From NCBI RefSeq assembly GCF_000382405.1, contig NZ_KB908273.1, positions 28,442 through 92,441 on the forward strand: a DNA stretch of 64,000 bases, given 5' to 3'. The stretch comes from Mycobacterium sp. 141. GTDB lineage: Bacteria > Actinomycetota > Actinomycetes > Mycobacteriales > Mycobacteriaceae. Of the stretch, positions 25,987 through 35,442 are shown piece after piece. Each line of letters opens with the position of its first letter. Within the stretch, counting starts at the first letter, position 1. Below the pieces are notes generated by a model. The model worked only from the letters and a program-made list of their open reading frames with translations. It made no database searches and had not been told where the DNA came from. Both the position numbers and the translations under genes were made by a program.

Positions 25987-28900
25987 TGGATCCGGTATAC
26001 CGCGAAGCGCTCGGTGCGCTGCGTCTGACCTGGGCACCGACCACCGACGACCTATGGCGGCCCCAGGGCGCGCTGCACGTGCCCGGCTTGAACGAGGGCC
26101 CGCTCGGCGAGGTGATGGCGGCATTCACCGACGCCGTCCGCCACCCCGACGTCAGCCCGCTCGGGGTGGCACTGCGCGGTCCGGCCGGCTCGGGTAAGAC
26201 GCACATGCTCGGTCAGGTGCGGGAACGGGTGCAAACCGGCGGCGGCTTCTTCTTCATCGTCGAACTGCTCGATGCCACCAGCTTCTGGCAGTCGGCCCGA
26301 GCAGGCATGCTGGAGAGCCTCGGACGCCCCGGCGCCCGCGAAACTCAGCTCAAGGACCTGCTGTGGGCGCTGGCGTCGCTGGCGCACGTGTCACGGGCAG
26401 ACCGCCGCGCGATCGCCGGTGAAGACGACCTGTCACCCGAAACGCTCGACGGGTTCATCACCGCGTTGAGCAAGGTGGACCGGGAAACCATGAGGCAGTG
26501 CCGGCACATGGTCCGTGCCCTGGTGCTGTCCGGCTCGAACGACTTCGGCCTCCAGGACATCGGCGACGCCTATCTCAACGGCACCGACAGCCCTGCCGGT
26601 GAGCGAGCCACGTGGGGGCTACCGGCTCCGGCGGGCACCCCGCAGGAAGTCGTGCGCGACATCTCCAGGGTGGTGGCACTGGCGGGTCCCTCGGTACTGG
26701 CGGTCGACCAGATCGACACCTTGCTGGCGCAATCCACTGAACGCACGGAATCGGCAAGCGAACGCACCGACAACCGCGACATCGAGCACGTCGCCCACGG
26801 GTTGATGTCGATCAGGCAGACGATGCGCCGCACGGTGGGCGTCGTGGCCTGCCTGCCGACCGCCTGGGAGAGCATTCGCCGCCACGCCACCTCGACGGTG
26901 CAGGACCGGTTCAGGGAAACCTCGCCGCTGCAAGGCCTGCCCACCCCGGAGGTCGGTCGGGCCATCCTGGAACGGCGGTTCGCCTCCGACTACGCCACGG
27001 TCGGGTTCGCCCCGCCCTACCCGAGCTGGCCGATTCTGCCCGAGGCCTTCGCCGACGCCCCGGCCTACACTCCGCGGCAATTGCTCAAACGGGCCGATAC
27101 GCACATCCGGGCGTGCCTGGCCGGTGGGACCGTCGAGGAGCTACGCGCCCTGGCCGCCGACGCGCAGGTGCCATCGCATGACGAAGCGCCACCGGAGCCC
27201 GTGCTGACCGACGACGAAACCGCGGCGCTGGACGCACGGTTCGCCGATTACCGCCGGCGCGCGGTCACCATCGCTGCCTTCGACCCGGAAGGCGAAGACA
27301 CCACGGTGCCCGACCTGCTCGGAGCAGCGCTGACCGCCTGGATCGTCGAACGCGACGGCGGCGAGCAAGAGTTCCGGATCGACCCCAGGCCCGGCGCCAA
27401 GGCCGTGCTGCACGCCAGACTGCGGCAGAGTCTGGACTCCACCACCGACGATGAACGACACTGGGCGTTTCGCGCGATCGCAGCTCCAAACGCCGTCGCA
27501 GCTCAGAGTCGGATTCGAAATGCTTGGAGTGCAACAGGATTCGGTACCGACGCGAAGCGTCGCCAGCTGTTTTTCCTGCGCAATACGGCGTGGCCGAGCG
27601 GCAAGAAGATGGTGGAGATGATCGCCGAACTCGAGGCGGCGGGCGGGCGCACCCTGCGCATGTCCGACGACGACGTGCGCACCATGGTCGCACTGCGCGA
27701 CCTGATCGATGAGAATCCCCCACATCTGCCCGCCTGGCTTGCGTCCCGCAAGCCCGCGCACGGCGTCGCGTTGTTGCGGGAGGCGCTCGGCGACGAGGCC
27801 GGCGACACGCCACCACCGGTACCCGAGTCGCGCGAATACGCGGCGGTCGACGAGCCTACGCCCGCACCGGTTTTCGACGCACTCATCGCTCCCACCGCCA
27901 TCCCGCTCGGTGTCGACAACATCGGCGGGGTCACGCGTACTGTCGACCTTGTCGCACTGCGCAAGCATGTCGCCATCTTCGCGGGTTCCGGGTCGGGCAA
28001 AACGGTGCTGCTGCGGCGCATCGTGGAGGAATGCGCGCTGCGCGGCGTGTCGTCGATCGTCCTCGACGTGAACAACGACCTGTCCCGACTTGGGCTGCCG
28101 TGGCCGGAAACCCCGCCGGGCTGGAACCCGCAGGACACTCCGCGGGCCCACGACTATCTCGACAACACCGAGGTGGTGGTGTGGACACCGAACCGGATGA
28201 GCGGGCGTCCGTTGGCTTTTCAGCCGCTGCCCGATTTCGGCAGCGTCGTCGACGCCCCCGACGAGTTCAACGAAGCGGTCGAATCCGCTGTCGCCGCCCT
28301 GGAACCCAGGGCGCTGATCACCGGGAGCAAGTCGAAGATCGCCCACGCTCAAGCAGTGCTCAAGGAGGCCCTGCAGTGGTACGGACGCCGCTCCGGCACC
28401 GATTTGAAAGAGTTCATCGGGGTGCTGGCCGACCTCCCCGACGAAGCCAGCACGCTGACCGGCGCCCGGGAACGGGCCGCGGAGTTGGCGACAAACCTGC
28501 GCGTCGCGATGATCAACGACAACATGTTCGGCGGCGCGGGTGAATCCGCCGACCCTGGAGTGTTGTTGACCCCGTCGGACGGTTATCGGGCGCGGGTGTC
28601 GGTGATCAGCATGATCGGCCTCATCAGCGACCAACAGAAGCAGGCATTCGTCAATCAGCTACAGATGGCCCTGTTCTCGTGGATCAAGCGCCATCCCGCC
28701 GGGGACCGCCCACTTGGCGGCCTACTGGTGATGGACGAGGCGCAGAACTTCGCCCCCTCGGGACGCTCTACCGTCAGCCTTCGCAGCACACTGGCCCTGT
28801 CGTCACAGGCCCGCAAGTACGGACTGGGGCTGCTCTACGCCACCCAGATGCCCAAGGGCATCAACACCGGGATTCCCAGCAACGCCGCCACGCAGGTCTA

Positions 28901-29132
28901 CGGCTTCCTCAACTCACCGGCCCAGATCGCGACCGCCGTCGAGTTCGCCCGGGTCAAGGGTGGCGAGGTGCCCGATATCAGCAGGCTGCGGGCCGGCACT
29001 TTCTATGTCGCGGCGGAAGGCGAAGCCTTCCACAAGATCAAGACGCCGTGGTCCCTGTCGCATCATCCCGCGAGCCCGCCGACCACCGAGGAGGTGTTGG
29101 CCCTCGCCCAACGAAAGCTGGCTCCCAGGTAG
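25986..29132 (+). CDS. large dual P-loop ATPase (AAA domain plus HerA/FtsK-like domain)
   Basis: A 1048-residue cytoplasmic protein with two NTPase units. The first has Walker A GPAGSGKTH near residue 65 and Walker B VLAVDQID near residue 237. After a long middle region, the second unit is HerA/VirB4/FtsK-like: Walker A GSGSGKTVL near residue 667, VLDVNNDLSRLG, Walker B LLVMDEAQNFAPSG near residue 912, and RKYGLGLLYATQMPKGINTGIPSNAATQ, which is typical of HerA-type translocases. ATG 25986 overlaps the upstream stop by one base (TGATG); a GTG at 25983 also exists. With the two upstream genes it makes a coupled cassette that resembles the plan of defence or DNA-processing systems. Its exact role is unknown. 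Confidence 0.82.
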   Translation: MDPVYREALGALRLTWAPTTDDLWRPQGALHVPGLNEGPLGEVMAAFTDAVRHPDVSPLGVALRGPAGSGKTHMLGQVRERVQTGGGFFFIVELLDATSFWQSARAGMLESLGRPGARETQLKDLLWALASLAHVSRADRRAIAGEDDLSPETLDGFITALSKVDRETMRQCRHMVRALVLSGSNDFGLQDIGDAYLNGTDSPAGERATWGLPAPAGTPQEVVRDISRVVALAGPSVLAVDQIDTLLAQSTERTESASERTDNRDIEHVAHGLMSIRQTMRRTVGVVACLPTAWESIRRHATSTVQDRFRETSPLQGLPTPEVGRAILERRFASDYATVGFAPPYPSWPILPEAFADAPAYTPRQLLKRADTHIRACLAGGTVEELRALAADAQVPSHDEAPPEPVLTDDETAALDARFADYRRRAVTIAAFDPEGEDTTVPDLLGAALTAWIVERDGGEQEFRIDPRPGAKAVLHARLRQSLDSTTDDERHWAFRAIAAPNAVAAQSRIRNAWSATGFGTDAKRRQLFFLRNTAWPSGKKMVEMIAELEAAGGRTLRMSDDDVRTMVALRDLIDENPPHLPAWLASRKPAHGVALLREALGDEAGDTPPPVPESREYAAVDEPTPAPVFDALIAPTAIPLGVDNIGGVTRTVDLVALRKHVAIFAGSGSGKTVLLRRIVEECALRGVSSIVLDVNNDLSRLGLPWPETPPGWNPQDTPRAHDYLDNTEVVVWTPNRMSGRPLAFQPLPDFGSVVDAPDEFNEAVESAVAALEPRALITGSKSKIAHAQAVLKEALQWYGRRSGTDLKEFIGVLADLPDEASTLTGARERAAELATNLRVAMINDNMFGGAGESADPGVLLTPSDGYRARVSVISMIGLISDQQKQAFVNQLQMALFSWIKRHPAGDRPLGGLLVMDEAQNFAPSGRSTVSLRSTLALSSQARKYGLGLLYATQMPKGINTGIPSNAATQVYGFLNSPAQIATAVEFARVKGGEVPDISRLRAGTFYVAAEGEAFHKIKTPWSLSHHPASPPTTEEVLALAQRKLAPR

Positions 29133-29183
29133 ACATTCGGGACCAACTTGCCACCGGTGCACCTCGGCGGCGCGGCGGGTCAC

Positions 29184-30224
29184 TCACCGCGGGCGGACGA
29201 TGGACTTGAGGCTGGCGGCATCGCTGTCACTGTCGAGGGCCTCGCCGACGTGTTCGAGGTCGTAGCGACCGGTGACCATGGCATCGAGGTCGACGGCACC
29301 GCTGGCCGCCAGATGTATTGCGGCGGGCCAGCTGTCGGTGTAGCGGAACACGCCGGTGACGTTGATCTCCAGGTTCTGGATGTGGCTGACGGGCAGCGTG
29401 TACTCGTCAGCGCCCATGCCGACCAGCACGACGTGACCGGCTGGGCCCACGGCCTTGATGCCGCTCACGACGGCCACCGGTGCACCGCTGGCGTCGACAA
29501 ACGCGTCGACAGGATCGATCGCGGTGACATCGACCGCCGTCGGATCGAGCACCTCGGTGGCGCCGAACTGCAGCGCCCGCTCACGCCGTGCAGCCACCGG
29601 ATCGGTAACCACAATGCGGGCCGCACCGAACGCGCGCGCGGTCTGCGCGCAGATCACGCCGATCGGCCCAGCCCCGGCGATCAGGACCGACGAACCAGGA
29701 ACCACGTGCGCCTTGCGCATCGTGGAGATGGCGACCGAAAGCGGCTCAAGCAGCGCCGCGGCCTCGTCGGACACGGAATCCGGTACAGCGTGCGCCATGT
29801 CGTCGTCGATGGTGACATAGCGGCAGAACGCACCGTCGACGGGCGGGGTGGCATAGAACTTCATCTCCGGGCACAGGTTGTACCGACCAGCCAGGCACTG
29901 CTTGCAGCGCCGGCATGGGTGCTGCGGCTCGACGGCGACCCGCTGACCGACCCGGTCGGGGTCGACGCCATCGCCCACGACGACGATCCGCCCGGACAGT
30001 TCATGCCCGAGGATCATCGGTTCCTCGACGACGAAATCTCCGATGCGGCCGTGCCGGTAGTAATGCACGTCAGAGCCGCACACACCGACAGCAGCCACCT
30101 CGACCAGTACCTCACGCGGCGCAGGTGACGGCACGGGTCGGTCTTCGATGTGCAGTGTGCCTACGCCGGTCAGCACGCTGGCCCGCATGGTGGCGGGTGC
30201 CTCGGCGGTGGGGGTGGTGTTCAT
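29184..30224 (-). CDS. zinc-dependent polyol/alcohol dehydrogenase (sorbitol dehydrogenase-like)
   Basis: A 346-residue MDR enzyme that oxidises a polyol or secondary alcohol with NAD(P). Catalytic-zinc ligands are Cys in GVCGSDVHYYRHG, the GHE site, and a following Glu in VEPQ. The structural-zinc Cys set is PCRRCKQCLAGRYNLC. The Rossmann motif is GAGPIGVICAQTARAFGA. GVCGSDVHYYxxGxIG is characteristic of sorbitol/xylitol dehydrogenases. ATG 30224 follows GGAGACAGTCAG; upstream residues look spurious. It is divergent from the phosphoketolase gene, which fits a polyol to ketose to acetyl phosphate route, although a sugar kinase is not nearby. Confidence 0.88.
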   Translation of the reverse strand: MNTTPTAEAPATMRASVLTGVGTLHIEDRPVPSPAPREVLVEVAAVGVCGSDVHYYRHGRIGDFVVEEPMILGHELSGRIVVVGDGVDPDRVGQRVAVEPQHPCRRCKQCLAGRYNLCPEMKFYATPPVDGAFCRYVTIDDDMAHAVPDSVSDEAAALLEPLSVAISTMRKAHVVPGSSVLIAGAGPIGVICAQTARAFGAARIVVTDPVAARRERALQFGATEVLDPTAVDVTAIDPVDAFVDASGAPVAVVSGIKAVGPAGHVVLVGMGADEYTLPVSHIQNLEINVTGVFRYTDSWPAAIHLAASGAVDLDAMVTGRYDLEHVGEALDSDSDAASLKSIVRPR

Positions 30225-30469
30225 CTGACTGTCTCCGTTCGGTGGTCGGTGTCGACGCCGCGAATCCGCCGCCATCAGACCGACGGCTCGACCCCGGGAT
30301 TTTTCTCACGCTCGTTGACCTGGCCGTACCCGACGAGTACCGGCGTCTTCGGGTTGATGGGCATCGATGCACCATATCCGGCCGACGTGCGCCATTTTTC
30401 GCGATATCGCTGCCGTTGACGTCAATAATTCTTACCCGTTGTTTACCGGTCACGACCATGATGGGACAG
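30225..30469. promoter_or_regulatory. divergent intergenic region between polyol dehydrogenase and phosphoketolase
   Basis: The region holds a perfect 10-bp palindrome TTGACGTCAA near 30416-30425, followed by an AT-rich stretch (TAATTC). This could be an operator and -10 for phosphoketolase. No gene is seen. The call is speculative. Confidence 0.3.
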
Positions 30470-32839
30470 ATGACTGCACAGGCACTCACTTCGACGCTGT
30501 CCGATGACGAACTGACGCTTATCGATTCCTATTGGCGCGCCGCCAATTACCTGTCGGTCGGGCAGATCTACCTGCTGGACAATCCGCTGCTAAGGGAGCC
30601 GCTGGTCGCCGAGCACGTCAAACCTCGCCTGCTCGGCCACTGGGGCACCACCCCGGGACTGAACCTCATCTACGCCCACCTCAACCGCATCATCCGCGAG
30701 CGTGATTCCGATGTGATCTATATCACCGGGCCAGGACATGGCGGTCCGGGATTGGTGGCCAACGCCTACCTGGAAGGTACCTACAGCGAGGTCTACACCG
30801 GAATCGGCGAAGACACCGACGGACTGCAGAAGCTGTTCCGGCAGTTTTCTTTTCCCGGCGGCATTCCCAGCCATGTCGCGGCCGAGACACCGGGTTCCAT
30901 CCACGAGGGCGGCGAGCTGGGCTACGCGCTGGTGCACGCGTACGGCGCGGCTTTCGACAACCCTGACCTGGTGGTGGCTTGCGTGATCGGTGACGGTGAA
31001 GCCGAGACCGGACCGCTGGCGGCCAGTTGGCATTCCAACAAGTTCCTCAACCCGGTCACCGACGGCGCGGTGTTGCCGATCCTGCATCTCAACGGTTACA
31101 AGATCGCGAATCCCACTGTGCTTGCCCGCATTCCCGCAGAGGAACTCGACTCACTGCTGTACGGGTACGGCTATCGGCCGATCACGGTCGCGGGCGACGA
31201 CCCGGCAAGTGTTCATCAGCAGCTGGCGGCGGCGTTCGATGACGCGTTCGACCAGATCGCCGCGATCCAGCGTGCGGCGCGGCTCGACGGTGAACCCGGC
31301 CGGCCGTTGTGGCCGATGATCGTCCTGCGCACGCCGAAAGGCTGGACCGGCCCGAGCGAGGTCGACGGCAAGCAGGTCGAGGGCACCTGGCGCTCGCACC
31401 AGGTGCCACTGTCGGAAACCCGCACCAACCCCGCACATCTCGCACAACTCGATGAGTGGCTGCACAGCTACCGCCCCGAGGAGTTGTTCGACGAGACCGG
31501 CGCGTTGCGGGAGGAGCTGCGGGCCGCCGCACCCACCGGCAATCGGCGGATGAGTGCGAACCCGCATGCCAACGGCGGGCTGCTGTTGCGTGACCTCGAC
31601 CTGCCCGATTTCACCGACTATGCCGTCGCCGTGGACCGACCCGGGACCGAGACCGCGGAGGCGACCCGGGTACTCGGCACCTTCCTGCGCGACGTCATCA
31701 CCCGCAACCCCGACCGGTTCCGGTTGATGGGCCCCGACGAAACCGCGTCCAACCGGTTGGCGTCGGTGTTCGAATCGACCGACCGGGCCTGGCTGGCCGA
31801 GATCGAACCCGGCGATGACCACCTGGCTCCCGACGGCCGGGTTATGGAGGTGCTCTCCGAACACCTGTGCCAGGGCTGGCTCGAGGGTTACCTGCTGACC
31901 GGCCGCCACGGTCTCTTCAACTGCTACGAGGCGTTCGTGCACATCGTCGACTCGATGCTCAACCAGCACGCCAAATGGCTGTTCAGCAGTTCGCACCTGC
32001 CGTGGCGGCGGCCGATCGCGTCGCTGAACTACCTGCTGACCTCACATGTCTGGCGCCAGGACCACAATGGCGCGTCACACCAGGACCCCGGGTTCATCGA
32101 TCATGTGGCCAACAAACGGCCCGAGGTGGTGCGGGTGTATCTGCCGCCGGATGCCAACACCCTGCTCTCGGTCGCCGACCACTGCCTGCGCAGCCGTGAC
32201 TACGTCAACGTCATCGTCGCCGGCAAGCAACCGGCGCTGAACTACCTGACGATGGACGAGGCCATCGCGCACTGCACCCGAGGGTTGGGGATCTGGGAAT
32301 GGGCCAGTACCGGTTCCGAAGAACCCGATGTGGTGCTGGCCTGTGCCGGTGACATCCCGACGCTGGAGACCCTGGCCGCGGCCGACATCCTGCGCCACCG
32401 ACTCCCCGACCTCAAGGTCCGGGTGGTCAACGTCGTCGACATCATGCGGCTGCAACCCGAATCCGAGCATCCGCACGGAATGTCCGAGCGCGAATTCAAT
32501 TCGGTTTTCACCACCGACAAGCCCGTCATTTTCGCCTACCACGGCTATCCGTGGCTGATCCACCGGTTGGCCTACCGGCATGCCAATCACAACCAGCTGC
32601 ACGTCCGGGGATTCAAGGAGCGGGGCACCACGACGACACCGTTCGACATGGTCATGCTCAACGACCTGGACAGGTTCCACCTGGTCATGGATGTCATCGA
32701 CCGGGTCGAGGGTTTGTCGGCCCGCGCCGCCGGGCTGCGACAGGAGATGGTCGATGCCCGGTTGGCTGCGCGCAGCTACACGCGCGAACACGGTGAGGAC
32801 GATCCGGCGATCTCGGAGTGGACCTGGCCGAGAGACTGA
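30470..32839 (+). CDS. xfp: xylulose-5-phosphate/fructose-6-phosphate phosphoketolase
   Basis: A 789-residue thiamine-diphosphate enzyme that splits xylulose 5-phosphate (or fructose 6-phosphate) with phosphate to acetyl phosphate and a shorter sugar phosphate. Family motifs are continuous: LSVGQIYLLDNPLL, HWGTTPGLNLIYAHLNR, ITGPGHGGPG, the TPP site GDGEAETGPLAASWHSNKFLN, HSYRPEELFD, SSHLPWRRPIASLNYLLTSHVWRQDHNG, and DPGFIDHVANK. The chosen ATG 30470 fits known N-termini (MTAQALTSTLSDDELTLIDSYW); ATGs at 30458 and 30461 are possible. It is divergent from a polyol dehydrogenase. A phosphotransacetylase or acetate kinase partner is not in the window. Confidence 0.95.
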   Translation: MTAQALTSTLSDDELTLIDSYWRAANYLSVGQIYLLDNPLLREPLVAEHVKPRLLGHWGTTPGLNLIYAHLNRIIRERDSDVIYITGPGHGGPGLVANAYLEGTYSEVYTGIGEDTDGLQKLFRQFSFPGGIPSHVAAETPGSIHEGGELGYALVHAYGAAFDNPDLVVACVIGDGEAETGPLAASWHSNKFLNPVTDGAVLPILHLNGYKIANPTVLARIPAEELDSLLYGYGYRPITVAGDDPASVHQQLAAAFDDAFDQIAAIQRAARLDGEPGRPLWPMIVLRTPKGWTGPSEVDGKQVEGTWRSHQVPLSETRTNPAHLAQLDEWLHSYRPEELFDETGALREELRAAAPTGNRRMSANPHANGGLLLRDLDLPDFTDYAVAVDRPGTETAEATRVLGTFLRDVITRNPDRFRLMGPDETASNRLASVFESTDRAWLAEIEPGDDHLAPDGRVMEVLSEHLCQGWLEGYLLTGRHGLFNCYEAFVHIVDSMLNQHAKWLFSSSHLPWRRPIASLNYLLTSHVWRQDHNGASHQDPGFIDHVANKRPEVVRVYLPPDANTLLSVADHCLRSRDYVNVIVAGKQPALNYLTMDEAIAHCTRGLGIWEWASTGSEEPDVVLACAGDIPTLETLAAADILRHRLPDLKVRVVNVVDIMRLQPESEHPHGMSEREFNSVFTTDKPVIFAYHGYPWLIHRLAYRHANHNQLHVRGFKERGTTTTPFDMVMLNDLDRFHLVMDVIDRVEGLSARAAGLRQEMVDARLAARSYTREHGEDDPAISEWTWPRD

Positions 32840-32891
32840 CCAGCGCGGTGTGCCCTAGGCCATTGCGCTGCGCCGGTATCCTGGTCGAGTT

Positions 32892-33650
32892 ATGTCTGAC
32901 CATGCCGCGGTAGCCGAGCACCCCCTGGTGGGCCAGCTGTCTGCGTTGCACCATTTCCGCATCTACGCCGATATCGGTGTCGTGGTGGTGGTCCTGACGC
33001 TGACGAATGTGATCGCGCACTTCACCACACCGTGGGCCAGTGTCGCGACCGTGCCTGCGGCGGCGCTCGGACTGCTGCTCCTGGTGCGGGCGCGCGGTCT
33101 GGGTTGGGCCGAGCTGGGTCTGAGCCGCGAGCACTGGCGTTCAGGTGCCGGTTACGCGTTGGCGGCGGTCGCCCTGGTGTTGACGGTGATCGCCGTTGGC
33201 GCGCTGCTGCCGTGGACGCGGCCGATGTTCATGAACAACCACTACGCGACGATCTCGGGCGCATTGATTGCCTCGATGGTGATCATCCCGTTGCAAACGG
33301 TGATTCCCGAGGAGCTGGCCTTCCGCGGCGTGCTGCACGGCGCGCTCGACCGCGCCTGGGGTTTCCGTGGTGTCGCCGCGGGTGGTTCGCTGCTGTTCGG
33401 CCTCTGGCACATCGCCAGCTCGCTCGGCTTGACCAGCGGCAACGTGGGATTCACCCGCCTGTTGGGCGGCGGGATCTTCGGCATGGTGGCCGGCGTCGTC
33501 ATGGCGGTGCTGGCGACCGGAGTCGCCGGGTTCGTGTTCACCTGGTTGCGTCGACGCAGCGGCAGTCTGCTGGCGCCGATCGCCCTGCACTGGTCATTGA
33601 ACGGGCTCGGTGCGCTGGCCGCGGCGCTGGTCTGGCATCTGTCGGCCTAG
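32892..33650 (+). CDS. CPBP/CAAX-like intramembrane metalloprotease
   Basis: A 252-residue membrane protein with about seven TM segments, matching the M. tuberculosis Rv1863c type. The CPBP signatures are present: EELAFRG in PEELAFRGVLHG, GLWHIASS (second motif His), and HWSLNG (third motif His). Members are putative membrane-embedded metalloproteases; the mycobacterial substrate is unknown. ATG 32892 is preceded by TATCCT at 32877-32882, so the transcript may be nearly leaderless. It ends 6 bp before the convergent adhA gene. Confidence 0.85.
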   Translation: MSDHAAVAEHPLVGQLSALHHFRIYADIGVVVVVLTLTNVIAHFTTPWASVATVPAAALGLLLLVRARGLGWAELGLSREHWRSGAGYALAAVALVLTVIAVGALLPWTRPMFMNNHYATISGALIASMVIIPLQTVIPEELAFRGVLHGALDRAWGFRGVAAGGSLLFGLWHIASSLGLTSGNVGFTRLLGGGIFGMVAGVVMAVLATGVAGFVFTWLRRRSGSLLAPIALHWSLNGLGALAAALVWHLSA

Positions 33651-33655
33651 ATTCG

Positions 33656-34672
33656 TCAGGGCAGCAGCACCGCCGCCCCGGCGATCCGCCCGGCGGCCAG
33701 ATCGGCAAGCGCGTCGGCGGCACGATCCATCGGATACCGCGGTGTGGTGACCTCGACCCGGTGGGCGCCGACGAAGGCCAGAAATTCTCGGGCGTCGTCG
33801 CGAGTGTTGGCGGTGACCGACCGGATCTCGCGCTCTTGGAACAGGTGCCGCTGGTAGTTCAGCACCGGGATGTCCGTGAGGTGGATACCGGCGATCGACA
33901 GGATCCCGCCGCGGTCCAATCCCTCCATTGCCGGCAGGACCAGCTCCCCCACCGGTGCGAACAGGATCGCGGCGTCCAGCGGCTCGGGCGGTGGGTCAGC
34001 GCTTCCCTGCACCGACGCCACACCCAGCGCCAGCGCCAGCTCACGTGCCTCCTCGCCCCGGGTCATCACATGGACCGTGGCACCCTCAGCGATCGCCACC
34101 TGAGCGGTCAGGTGCGCACTCCCGCCAAAACCGTAGATGCCCAGCCGCCCACCCGGCGGCAGGTCCGTTCTCCGCAGCGCACGGTATCCGATGATGCCGG
34201 CGCACAGCAGCGGTGCCAGTTCGGCATCGGAGTAACCCTCCGGCAGCCGGTGAACGAAAGATGCCGGTGCGGTGGTGAATTCGGCGTATCCGCCGTCGGC
34301 ATCCCATCCCGTGTACCGCGACTGCGGGCACAGGTTCTCTCTGCCGCGACGGCAGTAAGCACACTGTCCGCAGGTATGCCGCAGCCAGGCGACGCCCACA
34401 AGGTCGCCCGGAACAAAGCCACCGTCGGCGTCTGGGCCGACCTCGACCACCTCGGCGACGATCTCGTGCCCGGGGATCACCCGCGGCCGGTGCACGGGCA
34501 GATCACCCTCGGCGACATGCAGATCGGTGCGGCACACACCACAGGCGCGCACCGCTACCAATAGCTCGCCGGGTGACGGCTCCGGAATCGGAACCGTCAC
34601 CCGCTGCAGCGGGTGCGTGCTCACCGGGCCGGGATTGGCGACCTGCCACGCGGCCATGCTCCCACTGGTCAT
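33656..34672 (-). CDS. adhA: zinc-dependent alcohol dehydrogenase
   Basis: A 338-residue MDR alcohol dehydrogenase, the counterpart of Rv1862. Catalytic-zinc ligands are in GVCRTDLH and PGHE. The structural-zinc Cys are in CGQCAYCRRGRENLC. The nucleotide motif is GFGGSAHLTAQVA, and the family-specific WLRHTCG and YTGWDADGGYAE are seen. It oxidises an alcohol with NAD(P), substrate unproven. The first ATG is 34672; ATG 34657, just after GGGAG, is an alternative. It lies 12 bp downstream of the GlsB/YeaQ-like gene on the same strand and could be cotranscribed with it. Confidence 0.9.
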   Translation of the reverse strand: MTSGSMAAWQVANPGPVSTHPLQRVTVPIPEPSPGELLVAVRACGVCRTDLHVAEGDLPVHRPRVIPGHEIVAEVVEVGPDADGGFVPGDLVGVAWLRHTCGQCAYCRRGRENLCPQSRYTGWDADGGYAEFTTAPASFVHRLPEGYSDAELAPLLCAGIIGYRALRRTDLPPGGRLGIYGFGGSAHLTAQVAIAEGATVHVMTRGEEARELALALGVASVQGSADPPPEPLDAAILFAPVGELVLPAMEGLDRGGILSIAGIHLTDIPVLNYQRHLFQEREIRSVTANTRDDAREFLAFVGAHRVEVTTPRYPMDRAADALADLAAGRIAGAAVLLP

Positions 34673-34684
34673 TAGGGAGAGCTG

Positions 34685-34987
34685 TCAGCTGCGTTTGCGG
34701 ACCAACCCGACGATCCAGAGCAGGATCACCGAGCCGAGGATTGCCGTGAACAGGGTGAACCACCAACCACCCGCGGCAGTGTTGAGGAAGAAGCTCAGCA
34801 GGAAGCCGCCGATCAACGCTCCGATGATCCCGATGACGACGTTCATCAGAATGCCTGAACCGCCGCCCTTGACGATCTTGCCCGCGATCCAACCGGCAAT
34901 CGCGCCGATGATTATGTAGCCGATCCAGCCAACACTGGTCAGCGTCGTGGAGCGGGCGAGGAACTCAGTCGCCGCCATTACATCCAT
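34685..34987 (-). CDS. GlsB/YeaQ/YmgE family small membrane protein
   Basis: A 100-residue protein with three hydrophobic helices and Gly-rich motifs: GYIIIGAIAGWIAGKIVKG, GILMNVVIGIIGALIGGFLL, and ILGSVILLWIVGLVRKR. This is the transglycosylase-associated / GlsB family, represented by Rv1861 in M. tuberculosis. Members are small stress-linked membrane proteins with no proven enzyme activity. ATG 34987 follows AGGAGA by 6 nt. It is adjacent to adhA as in M. tuberculosis. Confidence 0.9.
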   Translation of the reverse strand: MDVMAATEFLARSTTLTSVGWIGYIIIGAIAGWIAGKIVKGGGSGILMNVVIGIIGALIGGFLLSFFLNTAAGGWWFTLFTAILGSVILLWIVGLVRKRS

Positions 34988-35442
34988 TGCAGTTCTCCTG
35001 ACTATCGCTGGCTCAGCCCAGCGGGGCCCGCGGGGCCTCTCTCAGGTGTACCAACCGAAGGTAACAATTCATCTGAGAATTGAGCACGATCGATCGACGA
35101 TAGCCGGTCTACCAGGATTATTTGCCCCGGCACCAATATCCGGTCGAGCAAATCGTTATCACATTGTCGGCGTGTCGTTGCGCGGCTATTCTTTGTCTTA
35201 TCTGGCAACTCGCCGTGGATCAGGTGTGGCCACGTGGCTGCGATGCCTCAGGGGCACGGAAGGTCGCAATGTACAGGACAGATATCCCGGGCGAGCGGCT
35301 CGGATTACACCCCCGCTCTCGCCGTACCGGACGTCCGGTACTTCGTCAGCTACCTCACACCAGCCACTTTCATCACACCCGCACCACCTATCACAGCGCG
35401 GCGCCAGCAAACGCATCCCACGGGTTCGACGAGGAGAGGACG
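34988..35442. other. 455-bp non-coding stretch before the CDGP-type gene
   Basis: No gene can be supported here. The part from about 35045 to 35215 is clearly more AT-rich than its surroundings and holds short hexamer repeats (GATCGATCGACGATAG). The last ~150 bp are C-rich. It could hold the promoters of the divergent genes on either side or a small RNA; neither is shown. Confidence 0.5.

Noticed and set aside
27141..28634. 497-codon minus-strand open frame
   Set aside because: Antisense to the large ATPase and without motifs.
33032..34564. 510-codon plus-strand open frame
   Set aside because: It spans the protease gene out of frame and the antisense of adhA, and is Arg/Gly-rich. Both true genes are well supported.
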